The notes: generated by a model from the letters alone, not told the origin. A stretch of DNA of 64,000 bases from Exiguobacterium sp. s193 (GCF_018618755.1 NZ_JACSMR010000001.1:248001-312000); one strand, 5' to 3'. Positions 9,662 to 18,336 are shown, counted from the first letter of the stretch. Numbers and translations: made by a program.

Positions 9662-9697
9662 TAAAAAAAAGAGACCACCCTCGTAAGGGCAGTCTCT
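9662..9697 (-). terminator. Terminator of the tRNA-Arg transcript
   Basis: AGAGAC/GTCTCT outer stem (9692-9697 with 9670-9675) with an inner CCCT/AGGG pairing, then eight T on the minus strand. It begins 14 nt past the tRNA 3' end. Confidence 0.88.
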
Positions 9698-9710
9698 ATT
9701 TTAATTATAG

Positions 9711-9784
<74 letters not shown>

Positions 9785-9800
9785 GTGTCAACACGAATAA

Positions 9801-9829
9801 ACTATACTAAAACAATTCTTTCGTGTCAA
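9801..9829 (-). promoter_or_regulatory. Promoter of tRNA-Arg
   Basis: Minus strand TTGACA (9829-9824), 17-bp spacer, TATAGT (9806-9801), about 10 bp upstream of where the transcript should begin. One of the best matches to the sigma-A consensus in the window. Confidence 0.85.
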
Positions 9830-9850
9830 TCACAATCCAAGAAATTCTTT

Positions 9851-10360
9851 TTAAAGCGTGCCGTCTAAGTGTAAAGCATTAATCCGTTCACCTGTCAGAT
9901 CATAAAAATCGACTGAAAACTCACGATTATCGAGCGTCAACACGGCATATGTTTTTTCCGGACGATGACGCGGCATGCGAATGGAGCCCGGATTGATGAA
10001 AAGTTTCCCTTCTTTCAACTCCGCTTTTGCGACGTGCGAATGACCATACAAGACGATTTGTGCTGCTTTTTGATCCGCATGATGGACTAATTGATCGAGG
10101 CTGTATTTCACGTCTTGACGATGCCCATGGACACATAATAGTTTGACTGCACCAAACGACTCGAGTACCTCATCGGCAAAATCGTTACCATAATCACAAT
10201 TCCCTTTGACAACACGATAGGGATATAATGATTCGTCTGTCCGTGTTAACTGTGAATCACCACAATGATACGCAACCTCTGCTTCCGGATGCCGTTCGAC
10301 GATCGTCAGAAGTTCTGACTCAAGACCATGACTATCACTCACGATTAAAGCTTTCATCAT
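9851..10360 (-). CDS. ysnB: YfcE/MJ0936-type metallophosphoesterase
   Basis: 169 residues. The calcineurin-like metal motifs are present: SDSHG (residues 8-12), HCGDS, GNCDYG, and the C-terminal VHGH and YGHSH. The family hydrolyses phosphodiesters with two divalent metals; physiological substrate unknown. The gene follows rdgB by 3 bp, with its AGGAG inside the end of rdgB, matching ysnA-ysnB order in Bacillus subtilis. The first of two consecutive ATGs is taken as start. Confidence 0.92.
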   Translation of the reverse strand: MMKALIVSDSHGLESELLTIVERHPEAEVAYHCGDSQLTRTDESLYPYRVVKGNCDYGNDFADEVLESFGAVKLLCVHGHRQDVKYSLDQLVHHADQKAAQIVLYGHSHVAKAELKEGKLFINPGSIRMPRHRPEKTYAVLTLDNREFSVDFYDLTGERINALHLDGTL

Positions 10361-10363
10361 TGA

Positions 10364-10960
10364 TCACTCTCCTAAAAAAGTAGTCAGTGCTAATTCAAGT
10401 TTTTTCAATGCATTTCCACGATGACTGATTGCTGCTTTTTCCTCTTTCGTCAATTCAGCCGCTGTTTGGTTCCGCGATGGGACGATAAATAGTGGATCGT
10501 ATCCAAAACCATGCGCGCCTTTTGCTTCGAATCCGATGAATCCTTCCATCGTACCACGGACCGTCAACGTCTCCCCGGAAGGTTTCGCAAGTGACAATGC
10601 ACAGACGAAACGTGCTGTCCGTTCACTTTCCGGTCGGTCGGCTAATTTCTTAAGTAATAAGGCATTGTTTGCCGCATCCGACTTCTCAAGTCCTGCAAAA
10701 CGCGCTGAATAGACACCAGGCGCCCCGTCGAGCGCATCGACTTCGAGCCCGGAGTCGTCGGCAAGAACGGCGTGACCGAAGTAAGCAGCCGCTTCTTTCG
10801 CTTTCAATTCAGCATTTTCTTCAAAGGTCACACCCGTTTCATCCGTCTCGGGTGCCGCTTCATAATCTAGTAATGACGAGACGGTATACCCTAACTTTCC
10901 GAGCATCGCTTCGAGTTCTTTCACTTTCCCGGCATTGCGTGTCGCAACGATAATCTTCAT
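10364..10960 (-). CDS. rdgB: Non-canonical purine NTP pyrophosphatase (RdgB/HAM1; XTP/dITP diphosphatase)
   Basis: 198 residues from the ATG at 10960 ([12 protein letters not shown]); the open frame goes 12 codons further but lacks a ribosome site. Diagnostic segments are [38 protein letters not shown] and SHRGNALK. It hydrolyses dITP and XTP to monophosphates and so cleans the nucleotide pool. Its ATG overlaps the TGA of rph (ATGA), which indicates translational coupling. Corresponds to ysnA. Confidence 0.95.
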   Translation of the reverse strand: MKIIVATRNAGKVKELEAMLGKLGYTVSSLLDYEAAPETDETGVTFEENAELKAKEAAAYFGHAVLADDSGLEVDALDGAPGVYSARFAGLEKSDAANNALLLKKLADRPESERTARFVCALSLAKPSGETLTVRGTMEGFIGFEAKGAHGFGYDPLFIVPSRNQTAAELTKEEKAAISHRGNALKKLELALTTFLGE

Positions 10961-11712
10961 TGGTGTCCCCCCACTTCTTCTCCGACATACCACCACGAGG
11001 CACCTAAAGCATCTTGACCAGCACGAAGTAACTGTTCAATCCCCTTTTCCCCAAGTTCAAGCATATCGAGCATCTCACGCTTCGAAAAGGTTGCTTCTTC
11101 ACCTGTTGCTTGCATTTCGACGATTTTTCCGGAAGATGTCATGACTAAGTTTAAGTCGACATCGGCTGCAGCATCCTCTTCATAACAGAGATCGAGGAGC
11201 AACTCTTGACCTACTTTCCCGATCGAGACGGCTGCAATTCCTTCTTTAATTGGTGTATCCGTCAGTTTGCCACTTTGAATCAGACCGTCTACCGCGAGGA
11301 CGAGTGCAAGAAATCCTCCTGTGATGGCCGCTGTTCTCGTTCCACCATCTGCTTGAATGACGTCGCAATCAATCCAGACTGTCCGCTCGCCTAATTTTTC
11401 TAAATCGACGACGGCACGTAACGCCCGGCTGATTAAACGCTGGATTTCCATTGTCCGCCCCGTCTGCTTGCCCCGCACTGCTTCACGCGCTGTCCGTTGT
11501 GCTGTCGCGCGCGGTAACATCGCATATTCTGCATTAATCCATCCATGGCGTTTCCCCCGTAAAAAGGGTGGGACTTTCTCTTCGACCGTTGCCGTACACA
11601 AGACCCGCGTGTCTCCGACTGCGATCATGATTGAACCTTCCGCATGTTTATTAACGTTCGTCTCAAACGAAATCGCTCGCATCATCGTAGATTCTCGTTG
11701 ATCGATTCTCAT
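10957..11712 (-). CDS. rph: Ribonuclease PH
   Basis: 251 residues from the ATG at 11712 (MRIDQREST), with GGAGG 7 nt upstream. The phosphorolytic exoribonuclease signature is complete, e.g. [20 protein letters not shown], the phosphate-binding [15 protein letters not shown] segment and [13 protein letters not shown]. It trims tRNA 3' ends using phosphate. Its ATG overlaps the murI stop by 4 bp and its stop overlaps the rdgB start, so murI-rph-rdgB-ysnB form one tightly coupled operon. The gerM gene present between racE and rph in Bacillus is absent. Confidence 0.96.
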   Translation of the reverse strand: MRIDQRESTMMRAISFETNVNKHAEGSIMIAVGDTRVLCTATVEEKVPPFLRGKRHGWINAEYAMLPRATAQRTAREAVRGKQTGRTMEIQRLISRALRAVVDLEKLGERTVWIDCDVIQADGGTRTAAITGGFLALVLAVDGLIQSGKLTDTPIKEGIAAVSIGKVGQELLLDLCYEEDAAADVDLNLVMTSSGKIVEMQATGEEATFSKREMLDMLELGEKGIEQLLRAGQDALGASWWYVGEEVGGHQ

Positions 11713-12518
11713 GTCGTTTCCTCCGTTCCGAGTACTAATCGTTTTGCTTGGATTGGCTGACTCAACCAATCGGTCGCGATCCGTTCAAAGGAACGCGTGT
11801 CACCTGTCGCATGATAAATATGCTCCGGGATAAAGTCATTGCCTGCTGCGATTCCATTGTAATCGAGGAGAGCTGCGACTTCGAGTGCCGTCTCGTCCCC
11901 AGAAGAAATCAATTGGACGTCTGGTCCGATGACTCGTCCAATGACATCTGCGAGCAGCGGGTAATGGGTACACCCTAAAATCAACGTGTCCATATCGTAC
12001 GAAAGCAACGGACGTAATGTATTCGCGACGACTCGTTCGACGTAAGCACCTGTTGTCTGTGATGACTCGACGAGCGGGACGAACGGTGGACAAGCGAGTG
12101 ACTCGACGACGACTTGGCCCTCGACGTGCCGCAATGCCTTTTCGTAGGAGTTACTCTCGACCGTCATTTTCGTCCCGATGACACCGATTCGTTTCGAACG
12201 TGTTACTTTTACTGCCGCCCGTGCTCCTGGGTCGATGACGCCAATGACTGGAATCGTCAATTTTTCCCGTGCTTCTTTCAGTACGACTGCCGTCGCTGTA
12301 TTACAGGCGATGACGATCAGTTTGACATCCTGCGCGACAAGATAATCAATCATCTCCCATGTAAATTGCCGGATTTCTTGTTCCGGTCGTGGTCCATAGG
12401 GACAGCGTAATGTATCCCCGACATATATGATTTGTTCATGAGGGAGCTGCCGCATCAGCTCACGCGCGACCGTCAAGCCGCCGACCCCAGAATCTAATAC
12501 TCCAATTGGTTTATTCAC
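11709..12518 (-). CDS. murI: Glutamate racemase
   Basis: 269 residues from a GTG at 12518 ([14 protein letters not shown]). A GTG four codons upstream (12530) directly abuts AGGAAG and cannot be used efficiently, whereas AAGGTGA lies 8 nt before the chosen one. The two catalytic cysteines are in IACNTA and LGCTHYPL; the substrate loop [11 protein letters not shown] is intact. It makes D-glutamate for peptidoglycan. First gene of the murI-rph-rdgB-ysnB operon, but only about 35 bp separate it from the ptsH terminator, so I see no promoter of its own. Confidence 0.93.
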   Translation of the reverse strand: MNKPIGVLDSGVGGLTVARELMRQLPHEQIIYVGDTLRCPYGPRPEQEIRQFTWEMIDYLVAQDVKLIVIACNTATAVVLKEAREKLTIPVIGVIDPGARAAVKVTRSKRIGVIGTKMTVESNSYEKALRHVEGQVVVESLACPPFVPLVESSQTTGAYVERVVANTLRPLLSYDMDTLILGCTHYPLLADVIGRVIGPDVQLISSGDETALEVAALLDYNGIAAGNDFIPEHIYHATGDTRSFERIATDWLSQPIQAKRLVLGTEETT

Positions 12519-12551
12519 GTCATATCTCACCTTCCTATCCTCTATGGTAAC

Positions 12552-12582
12552 AAAAAAGGACGACGGTGCAAGACCGGCGTCC
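12552..12582 (-). terminator. Terminator after ptsH
   Basis: Ten-bp stem GGACG-C-CGGT with ACCG-T-CGTCC (12573-12582 with 12558-12567), one mismatch, then six T on the minus strand. Confidence 0.85.
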
Positions 12583-12601
12583 GAGAATGTAGATAAAAGG
12601 A

Positions 12602-12865
12602 TTACTGAGCAAGACCTTCGCTTGTGAGCATGTCTGAAAGAGTCGTGATTGCTTCAGAAGCATCGTCACCGTTTGCTACGATTTTGATGTCTGAATCTTT
12701 AGCGATACCGAGTGAAAGAACACCCATGATCGACTTAAGGTTGACAGTCTTTCCGTTGTACTCCAAGTTGATGTCTGATTGGAATTTAGAAGCTGTGTTG
12801 ACAAGTTGTGTTGCAGGACGAGCATGAATGCCTGAATCTGCGATGACTTTGAATGTTTTTTCCAT
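12602..12865 (-). CDS. ptsH: Phosphocarrier protein HPr
   Basis: 87 residues from the ATG at 12865 ([12 protein letters not shown]). The active-site histidine is His14 in GIHARPA and the regulatory HPr-kinase serine is Ser45 in [10 protein letters not shown], equivalent to His15 and Ser46 of Bacillus HPr. Having both, it is a true HPr and not the Crh paralogue, which lacks the histidine. It carries phosphate from enzyme I to sugar permeases and, as HPr-Ser-P, is the CcpA co-repressor. Unusually it stands alone without ptsI, between ysmA and murI, with its own terminator and a possible promoter TTGCAG-17-TATCAT inside the end of ysmA. Confidence 0.96.
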   Translation of the reverse strand: MEKTFKVIADSGIHARPATQLVNTASKFQSDINLEYNGKTVNLKSIMGVLSLGIAKDSDIKIVANGDDASEAITTLSDMLTSEGLAQ

Positions 12866-12930
12866 GATTAAGAAATCTCCCTCCACTAATAACGTACTAG
12901 TGAGTCGTTTTCGAATATGTGAACTCATTA

Positions 12931-13386
12931 TCAAATGATAACGGATTCGAATCGATTCTGCAAGGAATTTTTATAGTCCTCGTTCCAGGGAAACGCATTC
13001 CCGGCACGATCAATTTGTACCATTGAGGTTCGTCCCGTGAACATCAGTTGCTCTTGGTCGTCGAATGCCGCGTAGTGGACGTCACACGAGGCTTTTCCGA
13101 CTTGGACTGGGTACGCATAAACGGCAAGCCGCGTCCGCGGATAGACTTGACGGATGTAGTTGCACTGCGCATCGGCGACGACGACGATTCCATCGTCCGC
13201 TAGCGAATATCCCGTCTCTTCAAGCATCAACGTCCGGACATCCTCAAAATAAACAAATGGGACACGATTGTTCATATGACCGTAGGCATCCGTCTCGGCG
13301 AAACGAACCGCAACATCGAGTCGCGTTCCATGTTTCATCTGATTCAACCATCCATCTAAATCCTCGATATAACTAGGTACACGCAC
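12931..13386 (-). CDS. ysmA: Hotdog-fold acyl-CoA thioesterase (YsmA-like, 4HBT family)
   Basis: 151 residues. The 4-hydroxybenzoyl-CoA thioesterase hallmark is seen as [14 protein letters not shown], followed by the hotdog strands and helix. Function within the family is hydrolysis of acyl-CoA; the substrate here is unknown. It follows sdhB as ysmA does in Bacillus subtilis. A strong hairpin with A and T flanks separates the two. Confidence 0.85.
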   Translation of the reverse strand: MRVPSYIEDLDGWLNQMKHGTRLDVAVRFAETDAYGHMNNRVPFVYFEDVRTLMLEETGYSLADDGIVVVADAQCNYIRQVYPRTRLAVYAYPVQVGKASCDVHYAAFDDQEQLMFTGRTSMVQIDRAGNAFPWNEDYKNSLQNRFESVII

Positions 13387-13405
13387 GTAAGTTCCCTCCT
13401 GAATA

Positions 13406-13437
13406 TAAAAAGAAGGAGCAGCGCCCCTTCTTTTTTA
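13406..13437. terminator. Terminator between sdhB and ysmA
   Basis: AAAAAGAAGG pairs with CCTTCTTTTT (13407-13416 with 13426-13435), giving a U-rich tail on either strand. It can end the sdhCAB transcript. Confidence 0.8.
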
Positions 13438-13441
13438 TGAA

Positions 13442-14248
13442 TTAGTTACTAACCGCTTCTCCCGTACGACCTTCATCGCTACCGAAGAATTTTTTGAACG
13501 AGTGTAATGTCGTCTGACGGTTCATCGCTGCGATTGATGTCGTCAGCGGAATCCCTTTCGGACAAACTTCAACACAGTTTTGTGCGTTACCACATTGCAT
13601 GATGCCGCCATCTTCCATTAACGCTTCCAGACGCTCTTCTTTATGATACGCACCTGTCGGGTGTGAGTTGAAGAGACGAACTTGTGAGATTGACGCCGGT
13701 CCGATGAAGTTCGAACGGTCGTTGACGTTCGGACATGCTTCAAGACAAACGCCACACGTCATACATTTTGAAAGCTCATACGCCCATTGCCGTTTGTTCT
13801 CTGGCATCCGTGGTCCTGGACCAAGGTCATACGTACCATCGATCGGCACCCACGCTTTGACTTTTTTGAGTGCGTCAAACATCCGTTGACGGTCAACTTG
13901 TAAGTCACGCACAATCGGGAACGTCTGCATCGGTTGCAAACGAATCGGTTGTTCGAGTTTATCCACGAGTGCTGTACAGGATTGACGTGGCGTGCCGTTG
14001 ATGACCATCGAACACGCTCCACATACTTCTTCAAGACAACCCATGTCCCAGTTGATCGGTGTCGTTTTTTCGCCTGCCGCATTCACAGGATTCCGGCGAA
14101 TCTCCATCAATGCTGAAATGACGTTCATGTTCGGACGGTATGGGACTTCGAAAGCTTCATCATAGGCTTTCCCGTCTGGTCCATCCTGACGTTGCACGAT
14201 GAACTGAACCGGTTTTTGTTTTGTTTCTTGTTCGAGTGGTGTCGCCAT
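13442..14248 (-). CDS. sdhB: Succinate dehydrogenase iron-sulfur subunit
   Basis: 268 residues. An N-terminal plant-type ferredoxin domain holds the 2Fe-2S cysteines (CLEEVCGACSMVING and the later SC), and the C-terminal domain has the 4Fe-4S/3Fe-4S motifs CMTCGVCLEACP and CVEVCPKGIP. It passes electrons from the flavin of SdhA to quinone at SdhC. The ATG shares one base with the sdhA TAA (TAATG), so the two are translationally coupled. Confidence 0.97.
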   Translation of the reverse strand: MATPLEQETKQKPVQFIVQRQDGPDGKAYDEAFEVPYRPNMNVISALMEIRRNPVNAAGEKTTPINWDMGCLEEVCGACSMVINGTPRQSCTALVDKLEQPIRLQPMQTFPIVRDLQVDRQRMFDALKKVKAWVPIDGTYDLGPGPRMPENKRQWAYELSKCMTCGVCLEACPNVNDRSNFIGPASISQVRLFNSHPTGAYHKEERLEALMEDGGIMQCGNAQNCVEVCPKGIPLTTSIAAMNRQTTLHSFKKFFGSDEGRTGEAVSN

Positions 14249-16011
14249 TATGCTTTCACCTCTTTCTTCGACTTCTTGCTGTAGTCGCGTTTGCGTGGTG
14301 GAATCAGTGATGTATCGACTTCTTCGTAATAGATTTCCGGATGACCGTTTGTATAACGCGCCATCGTCGTTTTTAAGAAGCGTTCATCGTCACGCTCTGG
14401 GAAGTCTGGCTTGTAGTGTGCCCCACGACTCTCGTCACGTTGAAGTGCGCCGAGTGTGATCGCTTCCGCTAAATCGAGCATGTGATCGAGCTGACGGATG
14501 AATGATGCACCTTGGTTACTCCAACGCGCCGTATCCGTCGCTGAGATCCGTGTGAACCGTTCCCGTAATTCTTTAATCTTCGTTAACGTCTGTTCGAGCT
14601 TATCGTTATACCGGACAACGGTTACGTTATCCGTCATGACTTCGCCGAGCTCACGGTGGATTTGATACGCATTTTCTGTACCTTCCATCGCCAAGATGTC
14701 ATTGAACCGGTCGATTTCAGCGATTTTATGTGCTTCGACGACCTCTTCCGGCATATCGTGGACAGATGTCTCGAGTTCGTTCATATAGGCAATCGCTGCT
14801 GGACCGGCAACCATTCCGCCATAAACGGCAGAGAGCAGTGAGTTCGCACCGAGACGGTTTCCACCGTGCATCGAGTAATCACACTCACCAGACGCAAACA
14901 ATCCTGGGATATTCGTCATCTGATCGTAATCGACCCATAATCCACCCATCGAGTAATGGACGGCCGGGAAGATTTTCATCGGTACTTTCCGTGGATCGTC
15001 ACCAACGAACTTCTCATAAATTTCTAAGATACCGCCGAGTTTGACGTCAAGCTCTTTGGCGTCCTTATGCGAGAGATCAAGATAGACCATGTTCTCCCCA
15101 TTGACACCAAGCTTTTGATTGACACAGACATCAAAGATTTCACGTGTCGCGATATCGCGTGGTACGAGGTTTCCGTACGCCGGATATTTTTCTTCAAGGA
15201 AGTACCACGGTTTCCCGTCTTTATACGTCCAGACACGTCCACCTTCACCACGTGCCGATTCGCTCATCAGACGGAGTTTGTCATCCCCAGGAATGGCTGT
15301 CGGGTGGATTTGGATGAACTCACCGTTCGCATAAATCGCGCCTTGGCGATAGACCGCTGCAGCTGCCTGACCTGTATTGATGACCGAGTTCGTTGATTTA
15401 CCGAAGATGACACCTGGGCCACCCGTCGCTAGGATAACGGAGTCCGCTGCAAATGCTTCGATTTCCATCGACCGTAGATTTTGACACACCGCACCACGAC
15501 AAATCCCTTCTTCATCAATGACTGCGCGAAGGAATTCCCATCCTTCATATTTTTCTACCAAACCTTGCGCTTCAAACTTACGTACTTGCTCGTCAAGTGC
15601 GTACAGTAATTGTTGTCCTGTCGTTGCTCCCGCATAAGCCGTCCGGTGATGGAGTGTTCCTCCGAAACGACGGAAGTCGAGTAAACCTTCTGGTGTCCGG
15701 TTGAACATGACGCCCATTCGGTCGAACATATGAATGATTTTCGGAGCCGCTTCTGTCATTTTTTGAACAGGCGGTTGGTTCGCGAGGAAGTCGCCACCAT
15801 ATACCGTATCATCTAAATGCTGGTAGGGTGAGTCACCCTCCCCTTTTGTATTGACCGCACCGTTGATGCCACCTTGGGCACAAACCGAATGTGATCGTTT
15901 AACGGGTACAAGTGAGAATAACTTTACTGGTACACCTTGTTCTGCTGCTTTTATCGTAGCCATCAACCCGGCAAGCCCTCCACCGATGATGACAAGATTT
16001 TTGTTCGCCAT
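14248..16011 (-). CDS. sdhA: Succinate dehydrogenase flavoprotein subunit
   Basis: 587 residues from the ATG at 16011 (MANKNLVIIGGG), GGGGA at 9 nt. FAD-binding GGGLAGL at the N-terminus; the covalent-flavin histidine lies in the RSHSVCAQGGING block; the capping domain and the active-site HYSMGGLWVDY follow. Oxidises succinate to fumarate in the TCA cycle at the inner membrane face. Belongs to the three-subunit type with a single membrane protein, as in Bacillus. Confidence 0.98.
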   Translation of the reverse strand: MANKNLVIIGGGLAGLMATIKAAEQGVPVKLFSLVPVKRSHSVCAQGGINGAVNTKGEGDSPYQHLDDTVYGGDFLANQPPVQKMTEAAPKIIHMFDRMGVMFNRTPEGLLDFRRFGGTLHHRTAYAGATTGQQLLYALDEQVRKFEAQGLVEKYEGWEFLRAVIDEEGICRGAVCQNLRSMEIEAFAADSVILATGGPGVIFGKSTNSVINTGQAAAAVYRQGAIYANGEFIQIHPTAIPGDDKLRLMSESARGEGGRVWTYKDGKPWYFLEEKYPAYGNLVPRDIATREIFDVCVNQKLGVNGENMVYLDLSHKDAKELDVKLGGILEIYEKFVGDDPRKVPMKIFPAVHYSMGGLWVDYDQMTNIPGLFASGECDYSMHGGNRLGANSLLSAVYGGMVAGPAAIAYMNELETSVHDMPEEVVEAHKIAEIDRFNDILAMEGTENAYQIHRELGEVMTDNVTVVRYNDKLEQTLTKIKELRERFTRISATDTARWSNQGASFIRQLDHMLDLAEAITLGALQRDESRGAHYKPDFPERDDERFLKTTMARYTNGHPEIYYEEVDTSLIPPRKRDYSKKSKKEVKA

Positions 16012-16030
16012 GTTGTCAGTTCCCCTTTCC

Positions 16031-16648
16031 TTACAACACGCCTGCAAACGTTAAAATCGAGCGTACGCCTACAAACGATAAACCGATGAATACAAGGGCT
16101 GCCACATAAGACATCGCGCGTTGAGACGCTGGTGACTGTGTGATTCCCCATGTGATGCAGAACGTCCAAAGTCCGTTCGCAAGGTGGAACGTCGTCGCTA
16201 GGATCCCGACGATATAAAACGTGAGCATGAAACCGTTATCGACGATGTTTTGCATCATGTTTGCATTAACTTCTGTTCCCATTGCTGCTGCAATCCGTGT
16301 TTCCCAGACATGCCACGTGATGAAGATGACGAGGAAGACACCTGTGAAGCGTTGTAAGACATACATCCAGTTCCGGAAGTATGTATAACGACCTGTGTTC
16401 GCGGAACCTGTGAATGCGATGTAGACACCGTAGACACCATGCAGAATGATGGGTATGAAGATGACAAACACTTCTAGAAACAGTCGATACGGAACACTCC
16501 CCACGAATTCCGCTGCCTTATTGAAGTCTTCTTCTCCTCGAACGATGAAATAGTTCGTCGTAAGATGAGAAAGTAAAAATAACCCGATTGGAATGACGCC
16601 GAGCAGTGAGTGTATTTTACGACTCACGAAATCACGATGATTCGCCAT
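16031..16648 (-). CDS. sdhC: Succinate dehydrogenase cytochrome b558 subunit
   Basis: 205 residues from the ATG at 16648 (MANHRDFVSRKIHSLLG), GGGGGGA at 6 nt. Five hydrophobic segments are visible, and the histidines needed for two haems are in SRKIHSLLG, LLSHLT, ITWHVWE and FHLANGLW. It anchors SdhAB and reduces menaquinone, as expected for type B Bacillus enzymes. First gene of sdhCAB; a good sigma-A promoter and a CcpA-type cre lie upstream. Confidence 0.96.
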   Translation of the reverse strand: MANHRDFVSRKIHSLLGVIPIGLFLLSHLTTNYFIVRGEEDFNKAAEFVGSVPYRLFLEVFVIFIPIILHGVYGVYIAFTGSANTGRYTYFRNWMYVLQRFTGVFLVIFITWHVWETRIAAAMGTEVNANMMQNIVDNGFMLTFYIVGILATTFHLANGLWTFCITWGITQSPASQRAMSYVAALVFIGLSFVGVRSILTFAGVL

Positions 16649-16696
16649 CCAAATCCCCCCTTTTGTTTGCCAATCAAACGTTGGCGCATTTTGGTA

Positions 16697-16710
16697 GAAA
16701 AGCGCTTTCA
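16697..16710 (-). promoter_or_regulatory. Catabolite-responsive element (cre) upstream of sdhC
   Basis: TGAAAGCGCTTTTC on the minus strand matches the CcpA consensus TGWAANCGNTNWCA at 12 of 14 positions, and the complementary reading also scores 12. It lies about 20-33 bp downstream of the predicted start point, a roadblock position. Confidence 0.65.
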
Positions 16711-16736
16711 TAAGGAAATTCGTCTTTTCATCACTT

Positions 16737-16765
16737 ATTCTACTCCTGTCCTTTTTATAAGACAA
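16737..16765 (-). promoter_or_regulatory. Promoter of sdhCAB
   Basis: Minus strand TTGTCT (16765-16760), 17-bp spacer, TAGAAT (16742-16737). The transcript would start near 16730, leaving a leader of about 80 nt. Confidence 0.78.
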
Positions 16766-16807
16766 CCCGAGCCGTTGCATTTAACTGCAAATTTTTTCAG
16801 GAAAACA

Positions 16808-16836
16808 ATGACCCTCGAGAATTAGCTCGCTATAAT
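16808..16836 (+). promoter_or_regulatory. Promoter of yslB
   Basis: ATGACC (16808-16813), 17-bp spacer, TATAAT (16831-16836), 24 bp upstream of the start codon. The -35 is weak, the -10 perfect. Confidence 0.65.
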
Positions 16837-16859
16837 AGTTTCAGAGATAGGAGTGAATT

Positions 16860-17282
16860 ATGATGGAATCAACACCAAACACCACGTCGACATTCGGTAT
16901 CGAACTGATTCGGGACTATGTTTTGAACGACTTACTCGGTAACGATTATCGCCAAGTCATCTACTGGGCAGGCAAGCGACTCGCACGTCAATTCCCTGTC
17001 TTGAGTGAAGATGAACTCGCCCCCTTTTTCCAAGAAGCTGGGTGGGGATCACTCTCCCTGATCAAAAAGAAGGGAACAACGTTTTCTTTTGTACTCCTCC
17101 CTCCAGAATCGACACGGACGGAGCGGCCTGCGGGATATTTTCAGCTCGAAGCAGGGTTTTTAGCGGAACAAGTCGCAAAATTGACGGGATTCGTCGCTGA
17201 AGGGTATGCCGAACTTACAAAAGAACGCGTCCAAATCACGATTCAATTCGATGCAAAAGATCCAGTCAACGCTACTACCTAA
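16860..17282 (+). CDS. yslB: YslB family protein (DUF2507)
   Basis: 140 residues, first of two ATGs chosen with AGGAG 6 nt upstream. The opening FGIELIRDYVLNDLLG and the segment IYWAGKRLARQFP are typical of the YslB/DUF2507 family, whose fold resembles V4R-type ligand-binding proteins. No enzymatic residues are obvious and the function is not known. It stands divergent from sdhC, the same relation as in Bacillus subtilis. No signal or membrane segment. Confidence 0.85.
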   Translation: MMESTPNTTSTFGIELIRDYVLNDLLGNDYRQVIYWAGKRLARQFPVLSEDELAPFFQEAGWGSLSLIKKKGTTFSFVLLPPESTRTERPAGYFQLEAGFLAEQVAKLTGFVAEGYAELTKERVQITIQFDAKDPVNATT

Positions 17283-17395
17283 CGAGCTGATTGATGTAGG
17301 AGATTGCTGCACAGACAGAGAAGATAACATCGTGAAACCTTTTGCAGAAAGATTGCGTAGAAAGTAGTCGAATACACATTCGAGGAGGAATTAGG

Positions 17396-18010
17396 ATGTT
17401 CAAGAAATTAGCAGCAGACTTAACAGGATTCAGTGACATCGGTCAAGTCATTCACCCGGACGATTTTGATAAGGCCGCGGCCGATGATTATGTGCTCCAT
17501 GAAGACGGAGAAAAAATTTATTTTTTGATTAAATCAAAAAGTGATGAGTACTGCTTTACGAACTTAGCATTGGTCCACCTCGATGGTGAAAGTGCCATCA
17601 GTTCAAAGCGTGTCCTCTACCGCTATCCATACGCCCATTATCCGATTCGCCATGTCATGTTCGAAACAGCCGGTACGGTCGATTTAGATGTCGAGATTAA
17701 ATTTGAAATCGGCGGCAAACACTACTCGATTGATGTCGATAAAAAGCAACTCGAGCATGTCAAAGATCTTTATAAAGCGTTGCTTGCAATCGCCGAAAAA
17801 CAATACGAAGGTCAAAAGATGATGGAGTTCGCGAACAGTTCACTCAATCATTCCGTAACGATCCTCGGCGGTATCCGTCAAGCTGAAATGAATGTCCCGC
17901 AAGCATTCAAGGACTTGTCCCAAGAGTCATTTGACTGGTTGCAAGGCCATTATTACAGATGGAACCAAAAAGACTTCGGGGCGTTTTACGAAAAATATAT
18001 TAATAATTAA
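17396..18010 (+). CDS. yvbH: YvbH-like protein with bacterial PH domain
   Basis: 204 residues from the ATG at 17396 (MFKKLAADLTGFSDIG), with GAGGAGG just upstream. The N-terminal two-thirds is the bacterial pleckstrin-homology domain (bPH), recognised from KIYFLIKSKSDEYCFTNLAL and SSKRVLYRYPY; the C-terminal 60 residues are a helical YvbH-type extension thought to drive oligomerisation. No catalytic motif; role unknown. It has no close partner: yslB ends 113 bp upstream, and the 3' side is a long structured gene-free stretch. Confidence 0.88.
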   Translation: MFKKLAADLTGFSDIGQVIHPDDFDKAAADDYVLHEDGEKIYFLIKSKSDEYCFTNLALVHLDGESAISSKRVLYRYPYAHYPIRHVMFETAGTVDLDVEIKFEIGGKHYSIDVDKKQLEHVKDLYKALLAIAEKQYEGQKMMEFANSSLNHSVTILGGIRQAEMNVPQAFKDLSQESFDWLQGHYYRWNQKDFGAFYEKYINN

Positions 18011-18021
18011 ATGCAGATCAT

Positions 18022-18259
18022 CAGACACACGGAGTGATCCATGTGTCTCTGTCTGTAGACAACGTGCGATTGGGACATCCAGGCATGCTTACGGTTTAGA
18101 ACGCAATCCGCATTGAATCGCTTCTGTAGCAGGACAGGGAAGCACAAACTGCCTCTCGATATCGCAGTTCACGCTTCATAAGAATTTGTCTACACGCTGA
18201 AACAGTATGTGGTTCAAGTGATTTTTAACCACCATAATCTTTTTCTTAACCTGGTGGTT
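18022..18259 (+). other. Gene-free stretch with stacked hairpins (possible structured RNA)
   Basis: No coding frame is convincing between 18011 and 18360. The bases form an ordered set of pairings: (a) 18023-18033 with 18038-18048 closing a GTGA tetraloop, right after the yvbH stop; (b) a closing stem TGTAGACAA (18054-18062) with TTGTCTACA (18186-18194); inside it (c) GCGATT (18066-18071) with AATCGC (18116-18121) and (d) GAAGC..AACTGC (18139-18152) with GCAGTT..GCTTC (18164-18177); and (e) AACCACCA (18227-18234) with TGGTGGTT (18252-18259). Items b-d make a three-way junction of about 141 nt. Strand is a guess from its position after yvbH. Confidence 0.45.
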
Positions 18260-18304
18260 CACAAACTAACGACATACACTTTTTCCGGATTGAATCCTGA
18301 CGCC

Positions 18305-18336
18305 AAAAAATGCGAACCTGCGGGTTCGCATTTTTT
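18305..18336. terminator. Bidirectional terminator between yvbH and uvrC
   Basis: AAAAAATGCGAACC pairs perfectly with GGTTCGCATTTTTT (18305-18318 with 18323-18336) around a 4-nt loop. It serves the two converging transcripts. Confidence 0.93.
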
